Of a stretch of 64,000 nt of DNA, positions 1 through 8,781 are shown in pieces; the first letter of the stretch is position 1; every line of letters begins with the position of its first letter. This DNA is from CAZYFH01 sp965249175 (GTDB taxonomy: Bacteria; Acidobacteriota; Vicinamibacteria; Vicinamibacterales; UBA8438): NCBI GenBank assembly GCA_965249175.1, contig OZ252227.1:4898001-4962000 (forward strand). Reading direction: 5' to 3'. The position numbers were made by a program, and so were the translations under genes. The notes under the pieces are model-generated. The model did no database searches and was not told the DNA's origin. It saw only the letters and a list, made by a program, of their open reading frames with translations.

Positions 1-2287
1 CTTCGAGCTCGGTGACCTGCTCGCGGAGACGAGCCAGGACCGTCTCCTCGGTCACGGCCCTCGCACGTAGCGTCGCAATCTCCCGCTTGGCCGCCAGCAG
101 ACCGAGTGCGCCCGTCTTGCCGCCGCCGCCAAGACGCGACGCGCCGCGAACCACGACGCCGTTGCGCGTGACGATGGGATCGTCGGTGACCGATGCCGCC
201 GCCAACGCGTCCTCGATCGACGGCGCGAGCCAGCGGCGCTGCAGCAGACGGCGAAGGACCGCCTCACCCGGGCCACGGACGGCGACAACGTCTGCCAGTG
301 CCCGCAGCGTGGGATGCGGCGGCGCCGTCTCGGCCCCCCGGTCGTGGTTGGCGCTGATAAGGAACCCGCACCGCCCGGCATCCTTCTCCGCCGCCAGGGC
401 GATGCCGTCGAGCGCCGCCTGACGGGTGGGGACGACGACATACTGCAGCAGATCACCCAGACACGCCTCGACGGCGGATTCGTCCGACTCGCCGACCTCG
501 AGGTGATCGGCGACCGACCCTTGGTGCGCGATCCGGTCGTCTGACGCCATCACGATCCTGGCGGCGTCTGAATACGCGGCCCGGCCGGCCTCGAGCTCCT
601 CGAGTGACTCGAGTCGTGCACGGACAGCCGCCACCTCTCGCTCGTGTACGCCCGCGTCCCGGGCCCGCGCCTCGGTTTCGGCACGGGCCACTACCAGATC
701 CGCATCACACGTGGCTCGCGCAGCCCGGACGCCCTCAAATGTCGCGCGGGTGTCTCGCGCACCCGCATCCGCCTTTGCCTGCTCGTCATCGTACCGAGCG
801 TGCTCGGTTGCCACGTCCGCCGCCTCTGCCTCGAGCTTCGCCAACGCCTGCCGGAGCCGGGTTTGTCCGGCGTCCGCGTTGGTCACGACGTTCTGGAGCG
901 CCGTCGCCGCGTGAATCGCCGCGTACACCTCGCTGCGCGCTGCCTCTACGTCCGCTTCCTGACCCTCAATGGCGCGTTGCGCGTCCGCAAAGCGTCGTTC
1001 GTCCTCCGCCAAAAGCTGCCGAGCGGCGTCATGCTCATCGAGACAGAGGGCGCGTGCCGCTTGCTGGCCGGTCAGCTCGCCTCGAACAGGACCGCTTCGC
1101 TGCTGAAGCGACTCGAGCTCACCCGCACCCGAGGTCAGCGCCTCGGCGAGTGTGGCCACCTGCTGCTGGTCGAACGCAATGCGCTGCTGACGGCGCCCGA
1201 GTTCGAGCTCCCGCTGATGGGCGTTGTCCCGCGTCGACGTCGCCGACTCGTCAGCCTCGACCAACTCGAGCCGAAGCCGTTCCTCGTCACCTTCCAGGCG
1301 AGCGAGCTGGGCGGCGCCCACCTGCTCTCGCGCCCGCGCCTCCTCGAGGCGGCGCTCGGCCTCCCCGATGGCGGTCTTCAGGGCGTCGCTCTTCCTGGCA
1401 AAGAACACCTTCTCCCAACGGCGCAGCTCGTCGCGCAGACGCCGATAGCGGCGCGCTTTGGCAGCCTGCCGCTTCAACGCGCTCCGCTGCTTCTCGACCT
1501 CGTAGACGATGTCGTCGACACGCGTCAGGTTCTGCCGAGCGGCTTCGAGCTTGAGCTCGGCGGAGCGGCGCCGTGACTTGTACTTCGTGATCCCGGCCGC
1601 CTCTTCGAGGAGTTGGCGGCGCTCGGCGGGTCGCGCGCTGAGGATCTGTCCGATCCGGCCTTGCTCAATGACCGCGTAGGCCTTCACGCCGACACCCGAG
1701 TCCATCAGCAGATCCTGGATGTCACGTAGACGGCAGACCTGCCCATCGATGAGATACTCGCTCTCCCCCGAGCGATACAACCGCCGCCCGACCTCGATGT
1801 CGCGGCTGATGTGGGGCGGCAGAAACTCGTCGTCGTCGATCTCCGTTTGCGCGACCGGACTGGACGCGGTGTCGCCAAGCGAGGGCGGAACGGCGGTCGC
1901 GTCTTGACCGTGTCCGAGGTTGTTCCCCAGTCCACTGCCGTTGCCTCCCGCGCGAGAGACCGTGTCCTGAACATGGACAGCGCTCGCGTCGTCGGCAGGT
2001 CCGGCGAGCGCCGCGAGGGCCGCCGTCACCTCGGAGAGCTGTAGCCGGACTTCCGCCGCGGCGGTCGGACGACGAGCATCGCTGCCGCTGAAGATCACAT
2101 CCTCCATCCGCTCCCCGCGGAGGCTGCGGGCACTCTGCTCGCCTAGGACCCACGTGATTGCGTCGATTACGTTGCTCTTCCCGCAACCGTTGGGGCCGAC
2201 GATGGCCGTGACGCCGCCATCGAACGCGAGTTTCGCTCGCTCGGGGAAGCTCTTGAAACCGGCGATCTCAAGATGGTTCAGGCGCAT
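1..2287 (-). CDS. smc: Chromosome segregation ATPase SMC (N-terminal part, cut by window edge)
   Basis: SMC forms the core of the condensin complex that compacts and segregates chromosomes with ScpA and ScpB. About 762 residues are visible from ATG at 2287 (MRLNHLEIAGFKSF). The N-terminal ATPase head has the Walker A motif GPNGCGKSN at residues 31-39 and the typical RRLYRSGESEYLI segment near 168-180. A long coiled coil follows, then hinge-domain sequence at roughly 540-700. The frame stays open to base 2; the second coil, signature motif and Walker B lie outside the window. Compared with typical bacterial SMCs, about 65 extra residues (86-152, Gly/Asn/Ala-rich) sit inside the head lobe. Long plus-strand ORFs here are antisense shadows. 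Confidence 0.95.
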   Translation of the reverse strand, partial: MRLNHLEIAGFKSFPERAKLAFDGGVTAIVGPNGCGKSNVIDAITWVLGEQSARSLRGERMEDVIFSGSDARRPTAAAEVRLQLSEVTAALAALAGPADDASAVHVQDTVSRAGGNGSGLGNNLGHGQDATAVPPSLGDTASSPVAQTEIDDDEFLPPHISRDIEVGRRLYRSGESEYLIDGQVCRLRDIQDLLMDSGVGVKAYAVIEQGRIGQILSARPAERRQLLEEAAGITKYKSRRRSAELKLEAARQNLTRVDDIVYEVEKQRSALKRQAAKARRYRRLRDELRRWEKVFFARKSDALKTAIGEAERRLEEARAREQVGAAQLARLEGDEERLRLELVEADESATSTRDNAHQRELELGRRQQRIAFDQQQVATLAEALTSGAGELESLQQRSGPVRGELTGQQAARALCLDEHDAARQLLAEDERRFADAQRAIEGQEADVEAARSEVYAAIHAATALQNVVTNADAGQTRLRQALAKLEAEAADVATEHARYDDEQAKADAGARDTRATFEGVRAARATCDADLVVARAETEARARDAGVHEREVAAVRARLESLEELEAGRAAYSDAARIVMASDDRIAHQGSVADHLEVGESDESAVEACLGDLLQYVVVPTRQAALDGIALAAEKDAGRCGFLISANHDRGAETAPPHPTLRALADVVAVRGPGEAVLRRLLQRRWLAPSIEDALAAASVTDDPIVTRNGVVVRGASRLGGGGKTGALGLLAAKREIATLRARAVTEETVLARLREQVTELE

Positions 2288-2530
2288 CGACCCTCAAATG
2301 TAGAGGCCGTACACAAAACTGGCCGCACGGACAGGTCCATTCGCAACCTCACCTGTCGAGCGGCTGGGAACGCTCCGACTCGGTACTCGTGATATCGCGT
2401 CAGCAGTGCGCCGCGGTCATGGGCCGCGTCGCGACAACCGTCGAGCCACCGCGTGCCCCTGTCGCGGTCGAGACCCAACGACGGCCGCAGTGTAGCAAGG
2501 GCTGACGGCGAACCGCAACCCCTGTTACTC

Positions 2531-2607
2531 GATCTATCGGGCGGCCACGAGGCCGGGATCGCGCGACATGGTCTACCGGGCGGCCACGAGGCCGGGATCG
2601 CGCGACA
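2531..2607. repeat. 39-bp tandem duplication of the S41 protease gene's 3' end
   Basis: Two copies of a 39-bp unit (about 2531-2568 and 2570-2607) share a 31-base identical core starting CGGGCGGCCACGAGG. The upper copy encodes the last residues and stop of the protease gene. The lower copy lies just past the stop, in register (13 codons), and would encode the same tail and stop. This looks like a replication-slippage duplication. The remaining smc-protease gap (2288-2530) shows no gene or other signal that I can support. Confidence 0.85.
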
Positions 2608-4192
2608 AGCGAAGTAACCCACGCGCCTCGTCGAACAGTGCCAGCGCGTACTGCGCCTGCGGATCTATCCGAATGAGGTTCTGGCGCGCTTCGGCCTGAC
2701 CGAACAGCGCGAGGTCCACCTCGTAGCGGATCTTGGCCCGGATGAAATCCGCATCGGCCGCGAACTCGTCGTCGTCGACCGTCAGACCGCGGCTGCGGAC
2801 GTGGTCCCTGAACGCAACCATCAAGCGGTCATCGACGGTGAATCCACGGCTCACGATCTCGCGGTCGCGACCCTCCGCGCTAATCCGCGTGTCGCCGGCG
2901 GCCGAGAAGCGCTCCGCAAAGCTCGCAAACTCGGCGCGCGCGGCAAGGAGCCGGCCCAACCGGGCCGGGTCGAATCCGTCGATGGGCCCCGCGATGAAAT
3001 AGTCTGGCTCGATCCCCCCGCCGCTGTACACTTCGCGACCGGCATCGGTCAGCTTGCGATCGGCCGCTGCATGTGCCGCCGTTTCCTGCTCACGGAGAAA
3101 GTACGTCCGGTACTCGTCAAACGTGCCGTCCCAAGGACGCTGGATCATGCGACCGCTCGGCGTGTAATAGCGGGCGGTCGTGAGCGCCAACCCCGCGCCG
3201 TGGCTGACGCGATAGATGGACTGGACGAGCGCCTTACCAAAGGAGGTCTCGCCGACCACGAGAGCTCGATCGTGGTCCTGGAGCGCGCCGGCGACGATCT
3301 CCGACGCGCTGGCGCTGTTCCGGTTGACCAGCACGATGACCGGCAGCCCCGCGAGATCGCTCTCATCGCCGGCATGGTAATCCTGGTCGGAGTTGGCGAT
3401 CCGGCCACGCGTATAGACGATCATGTCGCCGCGAGGCAGGAACAGGTCCGATACGTTGATGGCCTGATCGAGCGGCCCACCAGGGTTGTCACGCAGATCC
3501 AGCACGAGCTGATCCAGGCCTTCGGCGCCAAGGCGCACCAACGCCTGTTGCAGTTCCTCAGTACTCGTTTCCGAGAAGTCGCCGAGACGCACATAGCCCG
3601 TTTGGTCGGCAACGATGAACGCCGCCTCGACCGTCGGGATCGTGATCTCGTCGCGGTGCACGTCGAGGTCGATCAGTTCCTCGTAGCCGGCACGGAGAAT
3701 CGAAATATTGACCGCGCTCCCCTTCGGTCCGCGCAGCCGGCCGACCGCCTGATCGCTGCTCATCCCGATCGAGTCTTCGCCCTCGATTCGAGCAATGACG
3801 TCACCCCGGCGAATCCCCTCTCGGTACGCCGGGGACCCCTCGAACAGGCTCATGACGGTGATCCGCCCGTCGATGACGTTGATCGAGATCCCGAGGCCGA
3901 AGTAACGGCCCTCCTGTCGCTCGCGGAGCCGAGCATACGACCGCGGGTCCATAAAGTTCGAGTGAGGATCGAGCGTTTGGAGCATGCCCCCAATCGCCTG
4001 GTAGACGAGTCGCTCGGTATCGACCTCATCGACGAAGTTGGCTTCGACGGCGGCCAACGCAGAGGCGAAGGCGTCGTAGTGGCGGGACATCGCATCCTGT
4101 TGCGCCAGGACCCGTCCGCCGAACAGCCCGCCCGCCATCGCCGAAATGACGATTGCGCCGACACCGACGGTCAAACTCGTTACAGCTCGCAT
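2573..4192 (-). CDS. S41-family carboxyl-terminal processing protease (CtpA/Prc type)
   Basis: This is a periplasmic serine protease that trims or degrades envelope proteins from the C terminus. From ATG at 4192 it is 539 aa. The N terminus has an uncleaved-anchor-like hydrophobic stretch (VTSLTVGVGAIVISAMAGG). A PDZ domain follows (RYFGLGISINVIDGRITV, GSPAYREGIRRGDVI). The peptidase domain carries NSASASEIVAGALQDHDRA with the catalytic Ser, and TSFGKALVQS with the catalytic Lys. About 140 C-terminal residues of unassigned alpha-helical sequence follow. The frame also extends upstream to a TTG at 4228, but neither start has a strong Shine-Dalgarno; ATG 4192 places the hydrophobic segment at the N terminus. 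The gene diverges from tatA and its 3' end is tandemly duplicated. Confidence 0.9.
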   Translation of the reverse strand: MRAVTSLTVGVGAIVISAMAGGLFGGRVLAQQDAMSRHYDAFASALAAVEANFVDEVDTERLVYQAIGGMLQTLDPHSNFMDPRSYARLRERQEGRYFGLGISINVIDGRITVMSLFEGSPAYREGIRRGDVIARIEGEDSIGMSSDQAVGRLRGPKGSAVNISILRAGYEELIDLDVHRDEITIPTVEAAFIVADQTGYVRLGDFSETSTEELQQALVRLGAEGLDQLVLDLRDNPGGPLDQAINVSDLFLPRGDMIVYTRGRIANSDQDYHAGDESDLAGLPVIVLVNRNSASASEIVAGALQDHDRALVVGETSFGKALVQSIYRVSHGAGLALTTARYYTPSGRMIQRPWDGTFDEYRTYFLREQETAAHAAADRKLTDAGREVYSGGGIEPDYFIAGPIDGFDPARLGRLLAARAEFASFAERFSAAGDTRISAEGRDREIVSRGFTVDDRLMVAFRDHVRSRGLTVDDDEFAADADFIRAKIRYEVDLALFGQAEARQNLIRIDPQAQYALALFDEARGLLRLSRDPGLVAAR

Positions 4193-4260
4193 TTGCCGAA
4201 TCGTATCAGACAAGCTACTGCCCAGCAATGACTTCGGGGGATTCGAGGACCTCCGAACGC

Positions 4261-4288
4261 TTGACCGACCGCTGGCGCCGTCTATAAT
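4261..4288 (+). promoter_or_regulatory. Sigma-70 promoter of tatAC
   Basis: A -35 TTGACC (4261-4266) and a perfect -10 TATAAT (4283-4288) are separated by 16 bp. Transcription would begin near 4295, giving a leader of about 40 nt before tatA, whose Shine-Dalgarno GAGGAG lies at 4323-4328. Confidence 0.85.
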
Positions 4289-4335
4289 GCTATGAGATAC
4301 GGATCGCGTTCGCGCGAAGTCTGAGGAGCACTGCC

Positions 4336-4716
4336 ATGGGCCCTATCGGCGTGCCGGAGATGATCATCATCGGAATCATCGCGCTGGTCATCTTTGGCCC
4401 GCGCAAGCTCCCCGAGCTGGGCCGCTCGCTCGGCAAAAGCCTCGGCGAGTTCAAGCGCGCCTCGAACGACCTCCGGAATACCCTCGAAGACGAGATCCGG
4501 GTCGAGAAGAAACCCGACGTCGCGGCAGTGAAAGCGACGCCGAATCCACGACCGGAGGCCGCTCCGGCTCCAGACGCGCATCCCGCGGGAGACAAGATCC
4601 GAGTCGAGACAAAGAACGACGTCGCGGCCGTGAGCCCGAAGCCGAACCCAACCCCGGAGCCCGCTCCGGCTCCAGGCGCGCATCCCACGGAAGCCGACGC
4701 CAGCACCCAGCCGTAA
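4336..4716 (+). CDS. tatA: Twin-arginine translocase subunit TatA/TatE family
   Basis: This is the pore-forming component of the Tat pathway, which exports folded proteins across the inner membrane. At 126 aa it has a short N terminus, one transmembrane helix (MIIIGIIALVIFGP, about 9-22), the FGPRKLPELGRSLGKSLGEFK hinge and amphipathic helix typical of TatA/B, and an unusual acidic, Pro-rich tail. The tail consists of two 34-residue tandem repeats (54-87 and 88-121), each beginning IRVE and rich in PNP/PAP. It starts at ATG 4336, 7 nt after GAGGAG. tatC follows 18 bp downstream in the same operon. Assignment to TatA rather than TatB rests on family resemblance and the absence of a second small Tat gene. 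Confidence 0.93.
   Translation: MGPIGVPEMIIIGIIALVIFGPRKLPELGRSLGKSLGEFKRASNDLRNTLEDEIRVEKKPDVAAVKATPNPRPEAAPAPDAHPAGDKIRVETKNDVAAVSPKPNPTPEPAPAPGAHPTEADASTQP
4495..4698 (+). repeat. Two 102-bp in-frame repeats in the TatA tail
   Basis: Bases 4495-4596 and 4597-4698 each encode a 34-residue unit of the TatA C-terminal tail (IRVExKxDVAAVxxxPNPxPE). The copies have diverged at about a third of residues, so the duplication is not recent. Confidence 0.85.
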
Positions 4717-4734
4717 TACCGTAGGTCACCTCCG

Positions 4735-5550
4735 ATGGCGCTGGTCCCGTTTCCTGAGCAAGCCTCGCCCGACCCCGAGGACGTCGCTCCCCGCCCCAGC
4801 GATCCGGTCGAGCCGGATGACGCGGGCGGCAAGATGTCGTTTCTGGATCATCTCGATGAGCTCCGGAAACGCCTGGTCGTTTCCTCCATCGCGCTCGTCG
4901 TCGGCGTGCTCGTCTGCTTCGGCTTCATCGACTATATCTTCGAGTTCATCATGGAGCCGCTGACCGACGCCCTGCCGGACGATCAGCCGCTCGTCTTCAC
5001 GGAGCCGACCGAGGCGTTCTTCCTGAACATCAAGATGGCGGCGCTCGCCGGGCTCATGCTCGCGACGCCGGTCATCCTCTGGCAGGTGTGGCTCTTCGTC
5101 GCGCCCGGGCTCTACGCCAAAGAAAAGAAGTTCGCGATCCCCTTCGTGGCCCTTGCCACGGGCTTCTTCATCGGCGGCGGGCTGTTCGCGCATTACATAC
5201 TCTTTCCTGTCGCTTGGGCGTTCTTTGCCAGCTACGGCAGCGAATTTGTGGTGTTCATGCCGCGTATCCAGCCGGCCTTCTCGCTCTACGTCAAGCTCGT
5301 GCTGGCCTGCGGCGTCATCTTTCAGCTCCCGACCATCGTGTTCTTTCTCGCTCGGATGGGGGTCGTGACGCCCGGATTCCTCATCAGGAACATCAAGTAC
5401 GCGATCCTTGTCATGTCCATCTTCGCGGCGGTATTGACCCCCACCGGCGACCCCGTGACCTGGTCGCTGATGTTCCTGCCGACCTTCGCGCTCTACGGGC
5501 TGAGCATCGGGATCGCCTGGATCTTCGCGAAGCGCGGCGTAGACGAGTAA
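4735..5550 (+). CDS. tatC: Twin-arginine translocase subunit TatC
   Basis: TatC is the membrane receptor that recognises twin-arginine signal peptides and recruits TatA. The protein is 271 aa with an acidic N-terminal extension of about 33 residues before the conserved FLDHLDELRKRL start of the family. Six hydrophobic helices follow. The periplasmic VFTEPTEAFF motif (the conserved F-T-E-P loop) lies near residue 87, and LTPTGDPVTW lies before the last helices. ATG 4735 lies 18 bp after tatA stops. The Tat pair stands without a tatB-like gene, as in minimal TatAC systems. Confidence 0.96.
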   Translation: MALVPFPEQASPDPEDVAPRPSDPVEPDDAGGKMSFLDHLDELRKRLVVSSIALVVGVLVCFGFIDYIFEFIMEPLTDALPDDQPLVFTEPTEAFFLNIKMAALAGLMLATPVILWQVWLFVAPGLYAKEKKFAIPFVALATGFFIGGGLFAHYILFPVAWAFFASYGSEFVVFMPRIQPAFSLYVKLVLACGVIFQLPTIVFFLARMGVVTPGFLIRNIKYAILVMSIFAAVLTPTGDPVTWSLMFLPTFALYGLSIGIAWIFAKRGVDE

Positions 5551-5553
5551 CGT

Positions 5554-5592
5554 CGGGACCGGTCTCGTTCCCGGCGGGCCCTTGCGGTCCCG
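5554..5592 (+). terminator. Weak inverted repeat after tatC
   Basis: CGGGACCG (5554-5561) and CGGTCCCG (5585-5592) can form an 8-bp stem with a 23-nt loop just past the tatC stop. There is no T-run, so terminator function is only a suggestion. Confidence 0.3.
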
Positions 5593-5650
5593 TGTGTCCA
5601 ATCGGACGGCACCCATCCGCGTCGCGGCTCGCCTCGCCGGCGGAGATTCG

Positions 5651-5680
5651 TTGACTTGGTCCGTTGGGACGCCATACTAT
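5651..5680 (+). promoter_or_regulatory. Candidate sigma-70 promoter of the OmpA-like gene
   Basis: TTGACT at 5651-5656 and TACTAT at 5675-5680 are spaced by 18 bp. They lie 44 bp upstream of the preferred start at 5724, in the only gap between tatC and the OmpA-like gene. Confidence 0.55.
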
Positions 5681-5723
5681 TCACGGTGGTTTCATTACCT
5701 TTTTTGGTGGGGACGCGCTGCTC

Positions 5724-7163
5724 ATGAAGACGAGACAATGGCTTGGCCGCCTGGCGGTCGTTGCCTGCATCAGCCTGCTGGGCTCCCCCGCGGCCGCCCA
5801 GTCTGAGGACACTCGCCCAGCCGGATCGACGTTTCTCGGCGACACGGGATTGTGGTTCGTGCCCACCGCCGAAATCGTCGGCCACGGGCGGGTCGCAGCC
5901 AGCGTGCACCTCGCGACGTTCAATCGCGAGGAGGGGTTCACGGCGGTCCAGTCCGCTGCGGCGACGTTCGCGGTTGGGCTACGCGACCGGGTCGAGGTGT
6001 TCGGGTCGTTTCAGTTCCTGACGCGCATCGACCGCGACCTTCGGCCGATTTTTCAGCCGGACCAGATTCGCGTCGGCGGGCTCGTGACGGGCTATCCGCT
6101 CGTCACGAACGGCTTCAGCGGGAACGAGATCGGCGACTTCGTCGTTGGCGCGAAGATCAACCTCATGTCAGAGCGCACCCGCGCGCCCTATGCGATGGCG
6201 ATCCGAGGTTTCGTCAAGCTCCCGACTGGCAACGAGGCGGCGGGAACGACGACCGGTCAGACCGACGGCGGAATCGGTTTCGTCATGAGCAAGGCCTTCG
6301 CCGGTGCCGAGCTGTCAGGGCACTACGATTACGTCTTCAGGAGCGATCCGTCGACGATCGATCTGCCCCATAGCATGCGCTGGGGCGTCGGGGTCGGGGC
6401 GCCGGTTCGCGGGCGAATTCGATTTTTCGGAGAGCTGCTCGGCGAACAGCAGCTGAGCAACGCGATCACGCTGACCCAGCGCTTGGTCGGCGCCGACGGC
6501 AGCCAGTCGACCCTCGCGTCGCTCAACCGGAGTCCACTCGATGTCATCCTCGGGCTCCAATGGAACGGTCCACGAGGTGTTGCGCTGGGCGGCGGGATGA
6601 GCTGGGCGACACGGCACGAATCGCGCTCGGTCGTCGGCCAGTCGACGACATCCGGCGACCGGTTCGGACTGCTCGTTCGACTCACCTATCACCCGGGCGT
6701 CAGCGTGTACGTGGCGCCGCCGCCACCGCCGCCACCGGCACCGCCACCGCCACCGCCACCACCGCCGCCGCGCCGACCGCCACCGCCGCCGCCGCCAGCC
6801 GCGCCGGCGCCGGACCCGCCGCGCGAGTACGTCTTCGAGGACGTGCACTTCGACTTTGATCGCTACAGCTTGCGACCGGGCGCGGCGCGCGTGCTCGACG
6901 AGGTCGTGGCGGCGCTGCAGGATGACTCAGACCTCACCATCGAGATCGAGGGTCACACGTGCAACATCGGCACGAACGAGTACAACGTGGCGCTCGGTGA
7001 TCGGCGAGCGAACGCGGTTCAGCAGTATCTTGCGAGTCGCGGGGTCGGTGGCAACCGCCTCCGAACCGTCAGCTACGGCGAAGAGCGGCCCGCGCACGAC
7101 AACGCGCGTGAAGAGACCCGGCGCCTGAACCGCCGTGCCGCGCTCGTCGTTCGCCTCCAGTAG
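5724..7163 (+). CDS. Outer-membrane barrel protein with C-terminal OmpA peptidoglycan-binding domain
   Basis: This probable outer-membrane protein anchors the envelope to peptidoglycan. From ATG 5724 it is 479 aa with a signal peptide (MKTRQWLGRLAVVACISLL, cleavage after AAAQ). About 300 residues of beta-rich barrel-like sequence follow (alternating Gly/aromatic strands such as RVEVFGSFQFL). An almost pure proline tract spans about 331-364. The OmpA domain from about 368 has FDFDRYSLRPGA, IEGHTCNIGTNEYN and GDRRANAVQQYL, with RRLNRRAALV at the end. The GHT-C variant resembles Pal-type domains. An upstream in-frame start at 5664 would put 20 residues before the signal peptide and is unlikely. 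It is transcribed alone and ends at a strong hairpin. Confidence 0.88.
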   Translation: MKTRQWLGRLAVVACISLLGSPAAAQSEDTRPAGSTFLGDTGLWFVPTAEIVGHGRVAASVHLATFNREEGFTAVQSAAATFAVGLRDRVEVFGSFQFLTRIDRDLRPIFQPDQIRVGGLVTGYPLVTNGFSGNEIGDFVVGAKINLMSERTRAPYAMAIRGFVKLPTGNEAAGTTTGQTDGGIGFVMSKAFAGAELSGHYDYVFRSDPSTIDLPHSMRWGVGVGAPVRGRIRFFGELLGEQQLSNAITLTQRLVGADGSQSTLASLNRSPLDVILGLQWNGPRGVALGGGMSWATRHESRSVVGQSTTSGDRFGLLVRLTYHPGVSVYVAPPPPPPPAPPPPPPPPPPRRPPPPPPPAAPAPDPPREYVFEDVHFDFDRYSLRPGAARVLDEVVAALQDDSDLTIEIEGHTCNIGTNEYNVALGDRRANAVQQYLASRGVGGNRLRTVSYGEERPAHDNAREETRRLNRRAALVVRLQ

Positions 7164-7187
7164 CGAAGTAACAGCGCGAGTGTTGTT

Positions 7188-7225
7188 GCGAGGGCGCCCT
7201 GGGTCTCGGATCCTGGCGCCCTCGC
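7188..7225. terminator. Bidirectional terminator-like hairpin between the OmpA-like gene and proS
   Basis: The perfect 11-bp inverted repeat GCGAGGGCGCC / GGCGCCCTCGC has a 16-nt loop and lies between two convergent genes. There is no U-tract, so if it terminates it does so by stem strength or with Rho. Confidence 0.6.
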
Positions 7226-7264
7226 GTCGTGTACGGGCGCGGGTGCCGCGCGGCTCGCGCGGGA

Positions 7265-8716
7265 CTAGTAGGATTTGGCGAAGACGGCGTCGGTCTGACC
7301 AACCTGACCGCATTCAACGCAGGGGCCTGACGCTGCAGGTGACTCGAGCGGGATGTTGCGAATCGTCGCCTGGGTCTCGGCCTTGATCCGTGCTTCGCAC
7401 CCCGCGTCGCCGCACCAGGGGGCGATGACGAAGCCCGGTCGACCATTGAGCGCGTCGCGGAAGTCCTCGCGTGCCGAGACACGCACCGTGTGCTCGTCGC
7501 GGAACTGAACCGCCCGGGCGAAGAGCGCGTCCTGAATGGTGCCGAGCAACGCGTCGATCCGCGACGGGAGACCGTCCATCGGCGTCGGCATCTTCTCTCG
7601 GGTGTCGCGGCGCACCAGCATGACCTGATCCTTCTCGATGTCCTTGGGACCGATCTCCAGTCGGAGCGGCACACCCCGGAGCTCCCATTCCGCGAACTTC
7701 CACCCTGGGGAATACTCCTCCCGATCGTCGAGCGAGACCCGCGTCCCGGCTTCGCGCAGGGAGGACGCGATCTCCTGTGCCCGTGGCAACACGGTCTCGC
7801 GCCAGTTGCCGCGGGGAATGGGTACGATCACGACCTGAAACGGCGCGATTCGAGGTGGCAGGATCAAACCGCTGTCGTCTCCGTGCGTCATGATGACGCC
7901 GCCAATCAGGCGCGTCGTCATGCCCCACGACGTTTGCCACACATACTGCAACGATTTGTCGCGGGCCTGGAACTTGATATCGAAGACCTTCGCAAAGTTC
8001 TGGCCCAGCTGGTGCGAGGTCCCAGCCTGCAGGGCCCGCCCATCGCCCATGAGCGCCTCGATTGAGTAGGTGTGCGCCGCGCCTGCGAACTTCTCGCTCT
8101 CCGTCTTCCGTCCGTCGAGGACGGGCATGGCGAGCTCGCGCTCGGCGAAGTCCTTGTAGACCGCGAGCATGCGCAGCGCCTCTTCCTCGGCCTCGGCCTC
8201 GGTTTCATGCGCCGTGTGACCCTCTTGCCACAAGAACTCCGTGGTGCGCAGAAACAGCCGGGTGACCTTCTCCCACCGCACCACGTTGGCCCATTGGTTG
8301 ATGAGAATCGGCAGATCGCGCCACGACTGGATCCACTTTGCGTACATCGTGCCGACGATGGCCTCCGAGGTCGGTCTTATGATCAGTCGCTCCTCGAGGT
8401 CCTCGTCGCCACCGCGGGTGACCCACGCCACCTGGGGCGCGAATCCCTCAACGTGCGCGGCCTCCTTCTGCAGCAGGCTCTCGGGAATGAACAGGGGGAA
8501 GTACGCGTTGACGTGGCCAGTGGCCTTGAATCGCCGGTCGAGGTCCGCTTGCATCAACTCCCAGATCGCGTAGCCATAAGGCCGGATCACCATGCAGCCC
8601 TTGACCGGCGAGTAGTCGGCGAGCTCGGCGCGGCGTATCACGTCTGTGTACCACCGCGAGAAGTCCTGCGACTGTGGCGTAATCTCGGTGACGAAGGATT
8701 GCTGTTTGGCTGTCAT
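7265..8716 (-). CDS. proS: Prolyl-tRNA synthetase, type 3 (archaeal/eukaryotic-like)
   Basis: It charges tRNA-Pro with proline. From ATG 8716 it is 483 aa, the short form without the editing insertion domain of classical bacterial ProRS. Class II motifs are present: motif 1 around VKGCMVIRPYGYAIWELMQ, motif 2 around VVRWEKVTRLFLRTTEFLWQEGHTA, and a motif-3-like TTRLIGGVIMTHGDDSGLILPP. The C terminus has an anticodon-binding domain, then a cysteine-containing tail ending in the invariant Tyr (VFAKSY) of type-3 enzymes. A GTG at 8740 in frame is an alternative start; neither has an obvious Shine-Dalgarno. The gene diverges from aroB across 65 bp. Confidence 0.95.
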   Translation of the reverse strand: MTAKQQSFVTEITPQSQDFSRWYTDVIRRAELADYSPVKGCMVIRPYGYAIWELMQADLDRRFKATGHVNAYFPLFIPESLLQKEAAHVEGFAPQVAWVTRGGDEDLEERLIIRPTSEAIVGTMYAKWIQSWRDLPILINQWANVVRWEKVTRLFLRTTEFLWQEGHTAHETEAEAEEEALRMLAVYKDFAERELAMPVLDGRKTESEKFAGAAHTYSIEALMGDGRALQAGTSHQLGQNFAKVFDIKFQARDKSLQYVWQTSWGMTTRLIGGVIMTHGDDSGLILPPRIAPFQVVIVPIPRGNWRETVLPRAQEIASSLREAGTRVSLDDREEYSPGWKFAEWELRGVPLRLEIGPKDIEKDQVMLVRRDTREKMPTPMDGLPSRIDALLGTIQDALFARAVQFRDEHTVRVSAREDFRDALNGRPGFVIAPWCGDAGCEARIKAETQATIRNIPLESPAASGPCVECGQVGQTDAVFAKSY

Positions 8717-8781
8717 TGCTGGCCCGTGCGCGTCGCGCACAGTCTATATCGTCTCGAGCGTAGTGCTATTCTGGGCCAACG

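Noticed and set aside
604..1576. Two long overlapping plus-strand ORFs (about 310 aa each)
   Set aside because: They are antisense to the SMC coiled-coil region and arise from GC-rich codon bias; no family-like sequence.
6715..6815. Dense CCG/CCA repeat resembling a microsatellite
   Set aside because: It encodes the proline-rich linker between barrel and OmpA domain, common in such proteins.
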